Positions 27,434 to 35,397 are shown, numbered from the stretch's first letter. The stretch is 64,000 nt of DNA from Paraburkholderia caffeinilytica (GCF_003368325.1 NZ_CP031466.1:3410001-3474000), one strand, 5' to 3'. Numbers and translations are program-made. Notes: generated by a model not told the origin, from the sequence alone.

Positions 27434-28090
27434 TCAGGCGGCGAGTGCGGCTGCGTGGATTGCGGCGGCGAGGGCGATGGCCGGTGTGGTCAGCGGTTTC
27501 GCTCCGCCCTTGACCAACAAGGCCGCACCGGCCATTGATGTTTGCGCGAACGCTACGACGTCCGCGCCGTTTTCGTAGGCCGCGTCCGCAGCGGCGGCGA
27601 TCATGGACAGGTAGCCTGCTGTGTCGTCTGCTCTGAAACGGTCCCATGCGCCACTCACCAACTGAACCTCGACTTCCGCGGCGGTGCGCGTGGCGGCTTG
27701 AGCGAACACGCGCGTGGTCGGGTCGAGTGTGGTGGAGACGGTGCATAGCACGACAACCTTGCCGCCATTCTCCACCGCGCGCCGAGCCAACGCGGCATCG
27801 GCCCGCAAAATGGGCACCGGTGCGGCTTGCGCGGCGAGGACGTCATTGACTGACGGGCCGAGCGTCGAGCAGTTGAGCAAAACAGCGTGCGCGTTGTCCT
27901 TCAGCGAGAGGAGCACCGCGCGGGTTTGTGACGCGATTGCCTCGGTCAAGCCGCCGGCCTGCTCAGCGGCCGCGAGCAAGTCGGCGCGGACCACGTGGGC
28001 TAACTCGAGTGCTTCGAATCCGGCGGCGCGGGCGGCTGCATCGAACAAGGCGATGTTGCTGTCAGCGGTGTGCAAGCAGACGATGCGCAC
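27434..28090 (-). CDS. Asp/Glu racemase-superfamily protein
   Basis: 218 residues with two alternating Rossmann-like lobes. The first catalytic Cys appears in 'VLLNCSTLGPSV' (about residue 74). The region where the second Cys is expected reads 'VVAFAQTSMAGAA', with no Cys, so this may be a decarboxylase-like (AMDase-type, one-Cys) member or an inactive racemase. No gene partner on the same strand suggests a pathway. Confidence 0.75.
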   Translation of the reverse strand: MRIVCLHTADSNIALFDAAARAAGFEALELAHVVRADLLAAAEQAGGLTEAIASQTRAVLLSLKDNAHAVLLNCSTLGPSVNDVLAAQAAPVPILRADAALARRAVENGGKVVVLCTVSTTLDPTTRVFAQAATRTAAEVEVQLVSGAWDRFRADDTAGYLSMIAAAADAAYENGADVVAFAQTSMAGAALLVKGGAKPLTTPAIALAAAIHAAALAA

Positions 28091-28562
28091 GGTTTCTCCG
28101 ACGGGTTGGGGTGGTTTTACATTCTCGCCTGGAATCGGCTGTCCGTCGTGCCGGATGCTTCAAAGCAAATCAGAAGGACTTGCGAACGCGGAATCGGATA
28201 AGCGCCGCGATTCCTGCGGGTCATTGGCCCAGGTAATCCATGCGGAAGAAGTTCGAGAAGCACCGTCCCTTGAGGTCGAGCGTGTCGAGATCTTTTGGGA
28301 CACAGGTGAGCGTGATGGATACTTCGCTAATCAGGCGGCAGGAGCAGGAGACGACTGAATTGCCTTTATGTCGAAAGCGCAACGGGGCCCACGGCTCGCG
28401 TGCTGCCGGTTGCCTTCGGGTAGTGACCGGCCACAAGCGGTCGCCCGACGTACCCGTCTGGATTGTCGACAATCAAAAGGCAAGCGCCCCGGTTGTGTTA
28501 AAGGGCGCTCGGATTTGAGCCGATATTGCAAAAGTGGCTTGTCCTTACCTGACCGGTGGCTC
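28091..28562. other. intergenic stretch with possible gene remnant
   Basis: No intact gene. On the - strand, 28221-28350 reads 'SITLTCVPKDLDTLDLKGR' and 'CFSNFFRMDYLGQ' without a credible start, which could be the tail of a decayed small gene. A weak 7-bp stem (28483-28509) precedes the LprI-like gene. Confidence 0.35.
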
Positions 28563-28955
28563 ATGAAAAGCTTACTATTTGCGCTCCTGCTGGTGGTCAT
28601 TGCGCCGTCCACGTTCGCCTCACAGTGCGACGAAGCTTTGGATCAGAGAAGCATGAACGAATGCGCGTTCAAGCAATCCCAGCAACAAGACGTCGCTCTG
28701 CATAACGTCTACGAACACCTTTCTACGAAGCTAACTGACCATCAACGTGATCTGCTCAAAAAGACCGAGACCGCGTGGCTTGCCTACCGCGAATCAGCTT
28801 GTCGGTTTGCTGCAAGTGGAAGTGAAGGCGGGACGTCGTATGGCCAATGGCTTTCGATCTGCTCCCGAGAAATGACGCAAACCAGGATCCGGGAATTAGA
28901 GGGGTTGTCGCACTGTAACGCCGGGGACGGTGAGTGCCCGACACCTGCGGAGTGA
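28563..28955 (+). CDS. LprI-family (lysozyme inhibitor-like) exported protein
   Basis: 130 residues with a signal peptide (cleavage near 'TFASQC') and the LprI/DUF1311 core: 'QSMNECA'-type Cys pair, 'YEHLSTKLTDHQRDLLKKTETAWLAYRESACRF' and a final 'CSREMTQTRIRELE'. Four Cys should form two disulfides in the periplasm. Relatives inhibit lysozyme, though many have no shown activity. The ATG at 28563 gives the signal; the upstream open frame is unrelated. Confidence 0.88.
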   Translation: MKSLLFALLLVVIAPSTFASQCDEALDQRSMNECAFKQSQQQDVALHNVYEHLSTKLTDHQRDLLKKTETAWLAYRESACRFAASGSEGGTSYGQWLSICSREMTQTRIRELEGLSHCNAGDGECPTPAE

Positions 28956-29003
28956 ACTACTCGGAGGGCTAACGTCGTTAATCGGAGAAGGGAGCACGTC
29001 AGT

Positions 29004-29360
29004 ATGCGATTCGTGGTTCTTTGCGCAAATTGGTTGATAGTAGGCGCCATGGTGATCGGAATGGCTAATTCCGCGTTGCGATATCATGAAGTGGCTTTCT
29101 ATCATTCGTTGGCGATCGCGCCGTTTGCCCTAGCCATTTGCGCCTTTCGCGCAAGATCACGTCGCTGGCTGAGATTTTTAGCATTTGGTGCAAACGCGGT
29201 GTACTCCCTGGTTTTTGTGGTTGGGATTGCCCAACTCCTGGGAACCTTCCAAGCCTCTTCGGCCGCGGCGTTGAGTGCTTTGATTGCGCTGCCGTGCATC
29301 GCTAACGCTTGCCTTACATGGCCGTGGATGAGTTCCGCCAATGATCAGCTTGCCGGTTGA
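29004..29360 (+). CDS. small integral membrane protein, unknown
   Basis: 118 residues with four predicted membrane helices (about 3-22, 33-50, 57-80 and 84-108). There are no recognisable motifs. It follows the LprI-like gene by 48 bp and may be co-transcribed. It has a GGAGAAGGGAG-like purine stretch about 15 bases upstream of the ATG. Its composition is less GC-rich than the neighbours. Confidence 0.6.
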   Translation: MRFVVLCANWLIVGAMVIGMANSALRYHEVAFYHSLAIAPFALAICAFRARSRRWLRFLAFGANAVYSLVFVVGIAQLLGTFQASSAAALSALIALPCIANACLTWPWMSSANDQLAG

Positions 29361-29492
29361 GGAAAACTCGCCATCGGACCGGGTTCGGCCATGAGCGGTC
29401 ACCCAGAGCCGCAAACATAATGTCCGAATTGCGCTGGACGTCGGCCGCCCAGCGGACAGTTGCATTCGGCTTGACCGGGTTGCTCGCCGAAT

Positions 29493-30056
29493 TCAGGAAC
29501 CACAGAGCGTGAAGTCGACGTCTTTACTCTCGATGACTCCGCCCCAGCGGCCCGGCGCCCTTTGATTGCTCCAGTACAGATTGGTGTGCCTGATCACGGC
29601 ATCCGGTGGCGGCGCGCCCCTTTCCGTCATGTCATCCGTCGTATGGGCATCGCTGACGAGGATCGCGTCATAACCGCGCGCGAGTGCGCCATGCAGAGTC
29701 GAGCGTACGCACATGTCCGTCTGTGCTCCGGTCACAATGAGTTTGCCTACTCCGAGACTGGATAGCACCTCCTCGAGATCGGTGCCTTCAAACGCGTCTC
29801 GATAGCTTTTTTCGACAATCGCTTCCCTTGGCGCCGGAGCAAGTTCGGCAACGATCTGCCACGCTTCGCTGCCCGCCTCGAGGTCTTCGTCGGTGTGCTG
29901 AATCCAGATAACCGGCACGTGCGCGGTGCGTGCCCGCTCGATGAGCATGTTGACTGCGTCGAGCACTTCATGACGTCGATATGCATTCGCGACGACTTCA
30001 TTTTGAAGATCGATAACGACAAGTGCGGTGTTGGGGCGATCGGCTATCGTAGTCAC
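29493..30056 (-). CDS. isochorismatase-family cysteine hydrolase
   Basis: 187 residues with the catalytic triad of the family: Asp in 'TALVVIDLQNEV', Lys in 'VEKSYRDAFEGT' and Cys in 'TGAQTDMCVRSTLHGAL'. It hydrolyses an amide or vinyl-ether bond (nicotinamidase/isochorismatase type); the substrate is open. The start is a GTG at 30056 because a perfect AGGAGG lies 9 bases upstream, while the longer frame has no site. Confidence 0.88.
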   Translation of the reverse strand: MTTIADRPNTALVVIDLQNEVVANAYRRHEVLDAVNMLIERARTAHVPVIWIQHTDEDLEAGSEAWQIVAELAPAPREAIVEKSYRDAFEGTDLEEVLSSLGVGKLIVTGAQTDMCVRSTLHGALARGYDAILVSDAHTTDDMTERGAPPPDAVIRHTNLYWSNQRAPGRWGGVIESKDVDFTLCGS

Positions 30057-30242
30057 GAGCAGAGACCTCCTGAGATAAAAGCATATGTTAGCGGGATCTA
30101 CTGCTCGCAATGCGAGGGCCGCCTTGAGATGTTAACCGGCCACTCGTACGTGGGTGGTGACGGTCCGTAACGGGTCGATCAGCGACAGTCGCGAGCGGCC
30201 GAGCGCTCGCAAAAAAGTGTCGACCGCCTTGGTTGATTCACC

Positions 30243-30282
30243 AACTGTGCCAGCAGCTCTTCCCCTACCTGGCACAGTTTTT
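30243..30282 (+). terminator. orphan terminator upstream of the flavin reductase promoter
   Basis: An 11-bp perfect stem AACTGTGCCAG/CTGGCACAGTT with a 15-base loop and five T. No + strand gene lies just upstream. Confidence 0.65.
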
Positions 30283-30304
30283 ACTTTCTGTGTCGTGCGA
30301 CACA

Positions 30305-30335
30305 TTGCACCCGCTTCGCGCGTCCCCGCTACAAT
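30305..30335 (+). promoter_or_regulatory. candidate promoter of the flavin reductase gene
   Basis: TTGCAC (30305-30310) and TACAAT (30330-30335) are 19 bp apart; the start would be near 30342, 26 bases before the ATG and after the orphan terminator. Confidence 0.45.
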
Positions 30336-30367
30336 CTGCGTGATCCATTTGACGCGGAAGAGCACGT

Positions 30368-30952
30368 ATGAAAGTCACCCGGGAACCCGTCGCATTGTCG
30401 CGGGCCACGCAGTTGCTGAATCATGGGCCCGTCACGATCATTACCAGCGCGCATGGCGGCCGCTCGAACGTGATGGCCGCGTCGTGGGCGATGCCGCTCG
30501 ATTTCACGCCGCCGAAGGTCGTGGTGGTGGTGGACAGCCGTACTCTCACGCGGCAACTGATCGAAGCGAGCGGCGTGTTCGGGCTGCAACTGCCGAGCCG
30601 CGGATTCGCCGCGCAGACGCTGGCAGTGGGCACGAACGCGGGCGCTGAGCTCGACAAGTTCTCGGCCTTCGACCTCGAGACCTTCCCTGCACAAGAAATC
30701 GATGTGCCGATGCTGGCGGGCTGCATCACGTGGATGGAATGCAAGGTGATTCCGGACGATAGCCAGCGGCACGATCTGATCATTGGCGAAGTGGTCGCCG
30801 CCTATGCGGACAGCCGCGTCTACTCGAACAACCGCTGGCACTTCGGTGACGACCCCGATCTGCGGACGTGCCACTACGTGGCGGGCGGAACCTTCTTCGC
30901 CACAGGTGACGCGTTTGAAGTCGAGCCGGTAGCGAGCGGCGCGGGGAATTGA
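30368..30952 (+). CDS. flavin reductase-family FMN-binding protein
   Basis: 194 residues of the split-barrel flavoprotein family: 'GPVTIITSAHGGRSNVMAASWAMPLDFTPPKV' is the FMN-binding start and 'GLQLPSR' and 'MECKVI' lie in the barrel. It probably reduces FMN or uses it to reduce a substrate. GGAAGAG precedes the ATG. It stands alone. Confidence 0.85.
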   Translation: MKVTREPVALSRATQLLNHGPVTIITSAHGGRSNVMAASWAMPLDFTPPKVVVVVDSRTLTRQLIEASGVFGLQLPSRGFAAQTLAVGTNAGAELDKFSAFDLETFPAQEIDVPMLAGCITWMECKVIPDDSQRHDLIIGEVVAAYADSRVYSNNRWHFGDDPDLRTCHYVAGGTFFATGDAFEVEPVASGAGN

Positions 30953-30992
30953 TCGGTTAGCGGCTATCGTTCTGCTCCCTGGCAAGCGTATC

Positions 30993-31478
30993 TCACGTAG
31001 TGCCGTCGGCAAACGCCGTGAGTGCCTCGCCCGCCAGCCGGTAGCGAACCCATTCGCTTTGTGCGCTCGCACCGATCGATTCATAGAAGCCGATCGCCGG
31101 TTCGTTCCAGTCGAGCACGCTCCATTCGAAGCGCCCACAGCCTGTTTCGCATGCAATCTGCGCGAGGTGGCGAAGCATCTGTTTGCCCGCGCCGCTGCCG
31201 CGCGACTTCGGCGAGATGTACAGGTCTTCCAGATAGAGCCCCTGTTTGCCGAGCCACGTCGAATAGGAAAAGAAGTAAACGCAAAAGCCGATCGGTTCTC
31301 CATTCATTTCGCAGATCAAAGACTTGGCCGTGGAGGTGACGGAGAACAGGCTCGTTTCGATGTCTTCAACAGTCGCGACCACTTCGTGCTCCGCTTTTTC
31401 ATACACCGCGAGTTCGGTGATGAAGCGGAGAATCAAGGCGGCGTCTGCTGCGTGCGCGGGGCGGATGTGGATGGTCAA
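30993..31478 (-). CDS. GNAT N-acetyltransferase
   Basis: About 161 residues. 'IHIRPAHAADAALILRFI' opens the fold, 'YLEDLYISPKSRGSGAGKQMLRHLAQIA' is motif A, and 'VLDWNEPAIGFYESIGA' is the diamine/thialysine-acetyltransferase-like signature. The start is uncertain: no ATG lies near, and TTG at 31478 begins exactly at the conserved region; the open frame continues 38 codons upstream without domain character. It is convergent with the flavin reductase gene. Confidence 0.82.
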   Translation of the reverse strand: MTIHIRPAHAADAALILRFITELAVYEKAEHEVVATVEDIETSLFSVTSTAKSLICEMNGEPIGFCVYFFSYSTWLGKQGLYLEDLYISPKSRGSGAGKQMLRHLAQIACETGCGRFEWSVLDWNEPAIGFYESIGASAQSEWVRYRLAGEALTAFADGTT

Positions 31479-31575
31479 GGTGAGAGGCTCGATCGGTTGG
31501 ACGGTGAATCGAAGTTTAGCGAAGAAGCGTCGGCTTCGCCTCAAGCCTCCATCGTATCGGCTATCGAGATTGCAA

Positions 31576-31603
31576 TTGACGCATCGTCGCAAAATCGTTT
31601 ACT
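31576..31603 (+). promoter_or_regulatory. promoter of the Thr leader/thrS-like unit
   Basis: TTGACG (31576-31581) and TTTACT (31598-31603) are separated by 16 bp. The predicted start, near 31610, is only one or two bases before the leader-peptide ATG. Confidence 0.6.
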
Positions 31604-31611
31604 GTCGATCC

Positions 31612-31698
31612 ATGGACTTCCACTCGATTCCCTTCGCTGCCGTCACCACCACGACGACCACCTTCACAGGCGGGTCGTCTGGAGGTTGCGCACGCTAG
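31612..31698 (+). CDS. threonine-rich leader peptide (attenuator)
   Basis: A 28-codon open frame, ATG to TAG, encoding 'MDFHSIPFAAV', then six Thr in a row (codons 12-17: ACC ACC ACG ACG ACC ACC), Phe, a seventh Thr and 'GGSSGGCAR'. Seven of 28 codons are Thr. It is followed 23 bases later by a 12-bp GC-rich hairpin and then by a threonyl-tRNA synthetase gene. This is the layout of leader peptides that sense charged-tRNA level in amino-acid operons such as E. coli thrL and pheM. There is no Shine-Dalgarno, which agrees with a leaderless message. A ribosome stalled at the Thr run would leave GGCGGG (31669-31674) free to pair with CCCGCC (31730-31735) in the hairpin arm. Confidence 0.75.
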   Translation: MDFHSIPFAAVTTTTTTFTGGSSGGCAR

Positions 31699-31721
31699 AA
31701 GCAGGAAGCTGTGGCAGACCA

Positions 31722-31763
31722 CCAAAGGCCCCGCCGGAAACGGACGGGGCCTTTGGCGTTTCT
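31722..31763 (+). terminator. attenuator hairpin before the thrS-like gene
   Basis: CCAAAGGCCCCG (31722-31733) pairs perfectly with CGGGGCCTTTGG (31745-31756), and the loop adds CCG/CGG closed by GAAA. A broken T tract follows (CGTTTCT). It is positioned as a conditional terminator between leader peptide and synthetase. Confidence 0.7.
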
Positions 31764-31825
31764 GGACCCCCGTTTGCGGCATCGATCCTCAGTATCTGCA
31801 AGATCAAATCAAACGGAGTGTCATC

Positions 31826-33085
31826 GTGAACGACATCGACCATCGTGTACTGGGCAACAAACTCGACCTCTTTCATCAGCAGGAAGAAGGCGCCGGCATG
31901 GTTTTCTGGCACCCACGCGGCTGGGAACTGTACCGCGTGCTGGAAGACTATATCCGTGCCCGCATGCGGCGCGCGGGCTTTCGCGAGATCCGTACGCCCC
32001 AACTGCTGGCACGCTCGTTGTGGGAAAAAAGCGGCCATTGGGAAAAGTTCGGCGCGGCGATGTATTCGCTGGCCGACGCGGAAGAAGGACGCGCGCTGTG
32101 TTTGAAGCCGATGAGTTGTCCGTGTCACGTGCAGGTGTTCAACCAGCGTGTGCGGTCATATCGCGAGCTACCGGTTCGGTATAGCGAGTTCGGCGCGTGT
32201 CATCGTGACGAACCTTCGGGGTCGCTTGAAGGGCTCAAGCGTACGCGTGCGTTCGTGCAGGACGACGCGCATGTGTTCTGCACGGAGGCGCACATCGAAG
32301 CCGAAGTGGGTCGCTTCTGTTCGCTGCTGCGCGCTGTCTATGCGGACCTCGGTTTCCCTGACTTCAAGGTAGCGCTCGCCACGCGGCCCGCGATGCGCGC
32401 GGGCAACGATCAAACGTGGGATCGCGCGGAAGAGGCGCTGGCCAATGCAGCGCGTGCAGCAGGCCTTGAATTCGACGTACTCGAAGGAGAGGGCGCGTTT
32501 TACGGCCCGAAACTGGAGTTTCATTTGAGTGACAGCCGTGAACGCAACTGGCAATGCGGCACGATCCAGCTCGATTTCGTACTGCCCGAGCGGCTCGACG
32601 CGGAGTTCGTCAACGAGCGCAACGAACGCGAGCGGCCGGTGATGATTCATCATGCGGTGCTTGGCAGCATGGAGCGCTTTATCGCGATGTTGCTCGAACA
32701 TCACGAAGGATGGCTGCCGGTGTGGCTCGCGCCCGAACAGGTTGTGGTCGCGACGATCAGCGATGCGAATGCGGCTTATGCACAGGAAGTGATGCAGGCG
32801 CTCGACGACGCCGGCGTAAGAGCGCTGCTCGACGGCCGACCGGAGCGATTGGAGAAGAAGATCGTCGACGCAAGGGAAAAGCAGGTGCCGATTTTTGTCG
32901 CGGTCGGGTCGCGCGATGAACGCGATCGGACGATCAGTATTCGTAGGCGCGACGGACGGCAGTCGACGTTTGTGCTCGCGGAGGGTGTTGAGCATTTGCG
33001 GCTGGCTGCGTTGCCGCCTGCCGCGTTTGTTGAAAAATGTCGAATGATCACCACACGATTCGCGTCTTTGGAAGCGCCGCTTTGA
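31826..33085 (+). CDS. truncated threonyl-tRNA synthetase paralogue without TGS and editing domains
   Basis: 419 residues against about 640 for ThrRS. The chain begins where the E. coli catalytic domain begins ('DHRVLGNKLDLFHQQEEGAG'), so the TGS and N2 editing domains are absent. The class II core is intact: zinc ligands Cys98 ('KPMSCPCH'), His149 ('QDDAHVF') and His275 ('MIHHAVLGS'), motif 2 'CHRDEPSGS' and the motif 3 region 'LGSMERFIAML'. A C-terminal anticodon-binding domain follows ('WLAPEQVVVATIS' onward). It should charge tRNA-Thr but cannot clear Ser-tRNA-Thr. GTG start with a CGGAG site; a Thr leader peptide and hairpin lie upstream. The end overlaps the convergent LRR gene by 38 bp. 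Confidence 0.9.
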   Translation: MNDIDHRVLGNKLDLFHQQEEGAGMVFWHPRGWELYRVLEDYIRARMRRAGFREIRTPQLLARSLWEKSGHWEKFGAAMYSLADAEEGRALCLKPMSCPCHVQVFNQRVRSYRELPVRYSEFGACHRDEPSGSLEGLKRTRAFVQDDAHVFCTEAHIEAEVGRFCSLLRAVYADLGFPDFKVALATRPAMRAGNDQTWDRAEEALANAARAAGLEFDVLEGEGAFYGPKLEFHLSDSRERNWQCGTIQLDFVLPERLDAEFVNERNERERPVMIHHAVLGSMERFIAMLLEHHEGWLPVWLAPEQVVVATISDANAAYAQEVMQALDDAGVRALLDGRPERLEKKIVDAREKQVPIFVAVGSRDERDRTISIRRRDGRQSTFVLAEGVEHLRLAALPPAAFVEKCRMITTRFASLEAPL

Positions 33086-34313
33086 GATCGTCGACGTTCC
33101 TGGCCTGGGTACCATACAGAACAAGCTCTCGCAGGCCTGTGAGCCCTTTCAGCGCGTCGACGTCTTCGACAGGGGTGTTCGCGAGGTAGAGTTCCTGCAA
33201 ACCGGTCAAACCTCGCAGTGGATCGACGTTTCGAACCCTGGTGCGAAAGAGATTGAGCATTCGCAGGCTTTTCAGGTCTGTCAGCGCCTCGATGTTCTGG
33301 ACCCGGGTGTCGGCGAGATTGAGCCTTTGAAGACGGGTGAGTCCCTTCAATGCATCGATGTTCGTCACTTGCGTGCGAGCGAGCACCAGCGTGTCCAGCT
33401 GCGGCATGCCCTGCGCCGCGTCGATATCGTCGACCTTTGAGCCGTCCAGCACGAGCGTCCTGAGCGAGGACATTCCCTTTAGTGCGTCGATGTCTCGCAG
33501 CGGCGTGTTCGCCAGATAGAGCGCTTGCAGACCGCTGAGCTTTTTCAACTCACTGATGCTGTCGAGCTGGGTTTCGTTGAGGTCGAGCGTCTGCAAGGAG
33601 GCGAGCTGGCTGAGCGCGTCGATGTTCCGGACGTTCCTCGCGCCCCCGAGTTTGAGCGTTTCCAGATGAGGCAAATCTTCGAGCGGATCGAGATCGCGAA
33701 CCTGTGTATCCCGCAGGTCGAGTTCTCGCAGATCGCGCAGGTTCTTGAGCGCGTCGAGATTCGAGACGTGGGTATCCCAGAGGTTCAGCGATTGCAGACC
33801 GGTCAGCCCTTTTAGCGCGGCGATGTTTTCGACTTCGGTGCGATGGAGCACGAGCCTTTTCAGCGAGTGCATGTCCTTCAGGAAGTCGATGTTCCAGACG
33901 GGCGTGTTCGTCAGGTCAAGCGATTCCAGATCGTCCAGTTCCTTCAGCGAATCGAGGTTATCGATCTGGGTGCCGCCCAGATTCAGTTCGATCTTGCGGT
34001 CGGCATTCTTTAGATGGGGCAAAGCGGCCGCGACCTGAGATGCCGTCATTGTCGGTTTCGCCCGCAACGCCAGGCATTCCGAGTCGGGCGTGGCTGTCGA
34101 CGCGCCGCTGTCGTTGCAGGTGCCTTTGATGAATCCCAGTTCGCTCAGCGCCCGTTCATCCGGGCTCTTGTGGAACGGGTTGAAGATCAGCAGCAAGATG
34201 CCGAGCAACAGCACGATTGCGCCGCCGATGGCCCACGGCTTGATGATTTGCCGCAAGGACGGGTACGGACCTTCAGCGCTTGAGTTCGTGGTTGGCGGCG
34301 GGGTTTCGGGCAC
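33048..34313 (-). CDS. SDS22-like leucine-rich-repeat membrane protein
   Basis: 421 residues: a short Pro-rich cytosolic N-terminus, one membrane helix at about 28-45 ('WAIGGAIVLLLGILLLIF'), a linker with two Cys, then 14 LRRs of 22 residues (one of 23) from about residue 105 to 410, each of the form LxxLxLxxTxVxxIxxL. Regular 22-residue LRRs with Asp-Ala-Leu caps are of the SDS22/internalin type and form a curved binding surface, here probably in the periplasm. The binding partner is unknown. The repeats are close enough in DNA to suggest recent unit duplication. Its 3' end overlaps the thrS-like gene tail to tail. Confidence 0.88.
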   Translation of the reverse strand: MPETPPPTTNSSAEGPYPSLRQIIKPWAIGGAIVLLLGILLLIFNPFHKSPDERALSELGFIKGTCNDSGASTATPDSECLALRAKPTMTASQVAAALPHLKNADRKIELNLGGTQIDNLDSLKELDDLESLDLTNTPVWNIDFLKDMHSLKRLVLHRTEVENIAALKGLTGLQSLNLWDTHVSNLDALKNLRDLRELDLRDTQVRDLDPLEDLPHLETLKLGGARNVRNIDALSQLASLQTLDLNETQLDSISELKKLSGLQALYLANTPLRDIDALKGMSSLRTLVLDGSKVDDIDAAQGMPQLDTLVLARTQVTNIDALKGLTRLQRLNLADTRVQNIEALTDLKSLRMLNLFRTRVRNVDPLRGLTGLQELYLANTPVEDVDALKGLTGLRELVLYGTQARNVDDLKAALPKTRIVW

Positions 34314-34426
34314 GACGGACTCCGTTAGGACAGGCTTCCTCCTTTATACACGAAGAGCGGGGCGCGTTCTGCCTAGGCAACGTCGCTCTCACCGAAGCGC
34401 GTCGCCGCGATGGCATCCTTGCTTGT

Positions 34427-35155
34427 TTATCTTTTGGTTAGCCCACGTGTAGGAGGGTGTGTGTCGTGCGAACCTTGGGGCGGCCGGTCGCGCAGCAACA
34501 GGGGCATCAACCGCCGGTGGGCTGTCTGCGCCGCCCACTCGCAATATGCGGCGCTGCCGAGCACCCAGCCCTTGAGCGTCGACTGCATCAGGTCATTGAC
34601 CTCGCGTTCGTCAAGAGCCTGTACGCCCAAATCGCGGTAAGCCTGGTGGCGCTCGCACGGTGTATTGCCGAGCGCCCGGTAGAGTGGATGGTCCTTGATG
34701 AAGTTATCGACACGCAACCCGACGTGGTGTGTGTAGCTAGACCACGGGTAGTTTCCCGGCTCGGCTACAAGGCGGTTGCGCACCGGCGCATGGTCGATGA
34801 CCTGGCTCGCGAGCAGGAAATACCGATCGGGCTCAATCACTGTTGCCCGGTACCCGCCACGCCACACCGTTCCGCGGCGTCCATGGCGGCGATTGAAGGT
34901 GTCGACATAGCGACGGCCGACCGCCTGCATCGCCACGGCCACGCTCGACTCGTATGAAGGCGTGACGAGGAACTGTATCGCGTCAGGCATGAGTACCCAT
35001 GCGTGGACTGCCAGATCGGCGACGCGCGCTGCGTCTGCCAGGCAGGCGAGGAAGTACAGGTAGTCTCCTTCGTCCAGGAATGCGGGCCCCGTGAGCTCCT
35101 GCAGGATAACGTGCTGCGGTTGTTCTGGGACGTAGTGCCGTGCAAGCCGTGTCAT
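34427..35155 (-). CDS. REP-associated/IS200-like Y1-transposase-fold protein lacking catalytic residues
   Basis: 242 residues with the Y1_Tnp fold of RAYT proteins: 'HVILQELTGPAFLDEGDYLYFLACL', 'HAWVLMPDAIQFLVTP', 'NRRHGRRGTVWRGGYRATVIE', 'VIDHAPVRNRLV' and 'YPWSSYTHH'. In active members the HUH motif reads N-H-V-H after 'LMP'; here it is D-A-I-Q (Ala59, Gln61). The nucleophilic Tyr before 'IELNPVRA' is Val119. All three catalytic residues are gone while the frame is complete, which points to a DNA-binding protein exapted from a transposase. No REP-like palindromes flank it. Confidence 0.85.
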   Translation of the reverse strand: MTRLARHYVPEQPQHVILQELTGPAFLDEGDYLYFLACLADAARVADLAVHAWVLMPDAIQFLVTPSYESSVAVAMQAVGRRYVDTFNRRHGRRGTVWRGGYRATVIEPDRYFLLASQVIDHAPVRNRLVAEPGNYPWSSYTHHVGLRVDNFIKDHPLYRALGNTPCERHQAYRDLGVQALDEREVNDLMQSTLKGWVLGSAAYCEWAAQTAHRRLMPLLLRDRPPQGSHDTHPPTRGLTKR

Positions 35156-35397
35156 GCTGAATTAACCGGAAATCCGATGTGAGAAAGCGATCCGACAGAT
35201 ATCGAATACGCGACTGTGCGTCACGTGTTCATGGGAGGAAATTCTATCGGTCATATGCGCGCGTTCGCATCACGAATAGGCCTTTTTTCTGGCCTCTTTT
35301 CGCTGATTTGCCGTTCGCAGCAAGTATCTGTTTTATGCCGCTGCTGCGCGGGGTAATCTACAGACAAATGCCGAAGTAGTGCGGTGTGATCTGTTCG

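Noticed and set aside
16320..35375. Shared AATCTACAGACAA near 16330 and 35355
   Set aside because: Only 13 bases agree; flanks differ, so chance is likely.
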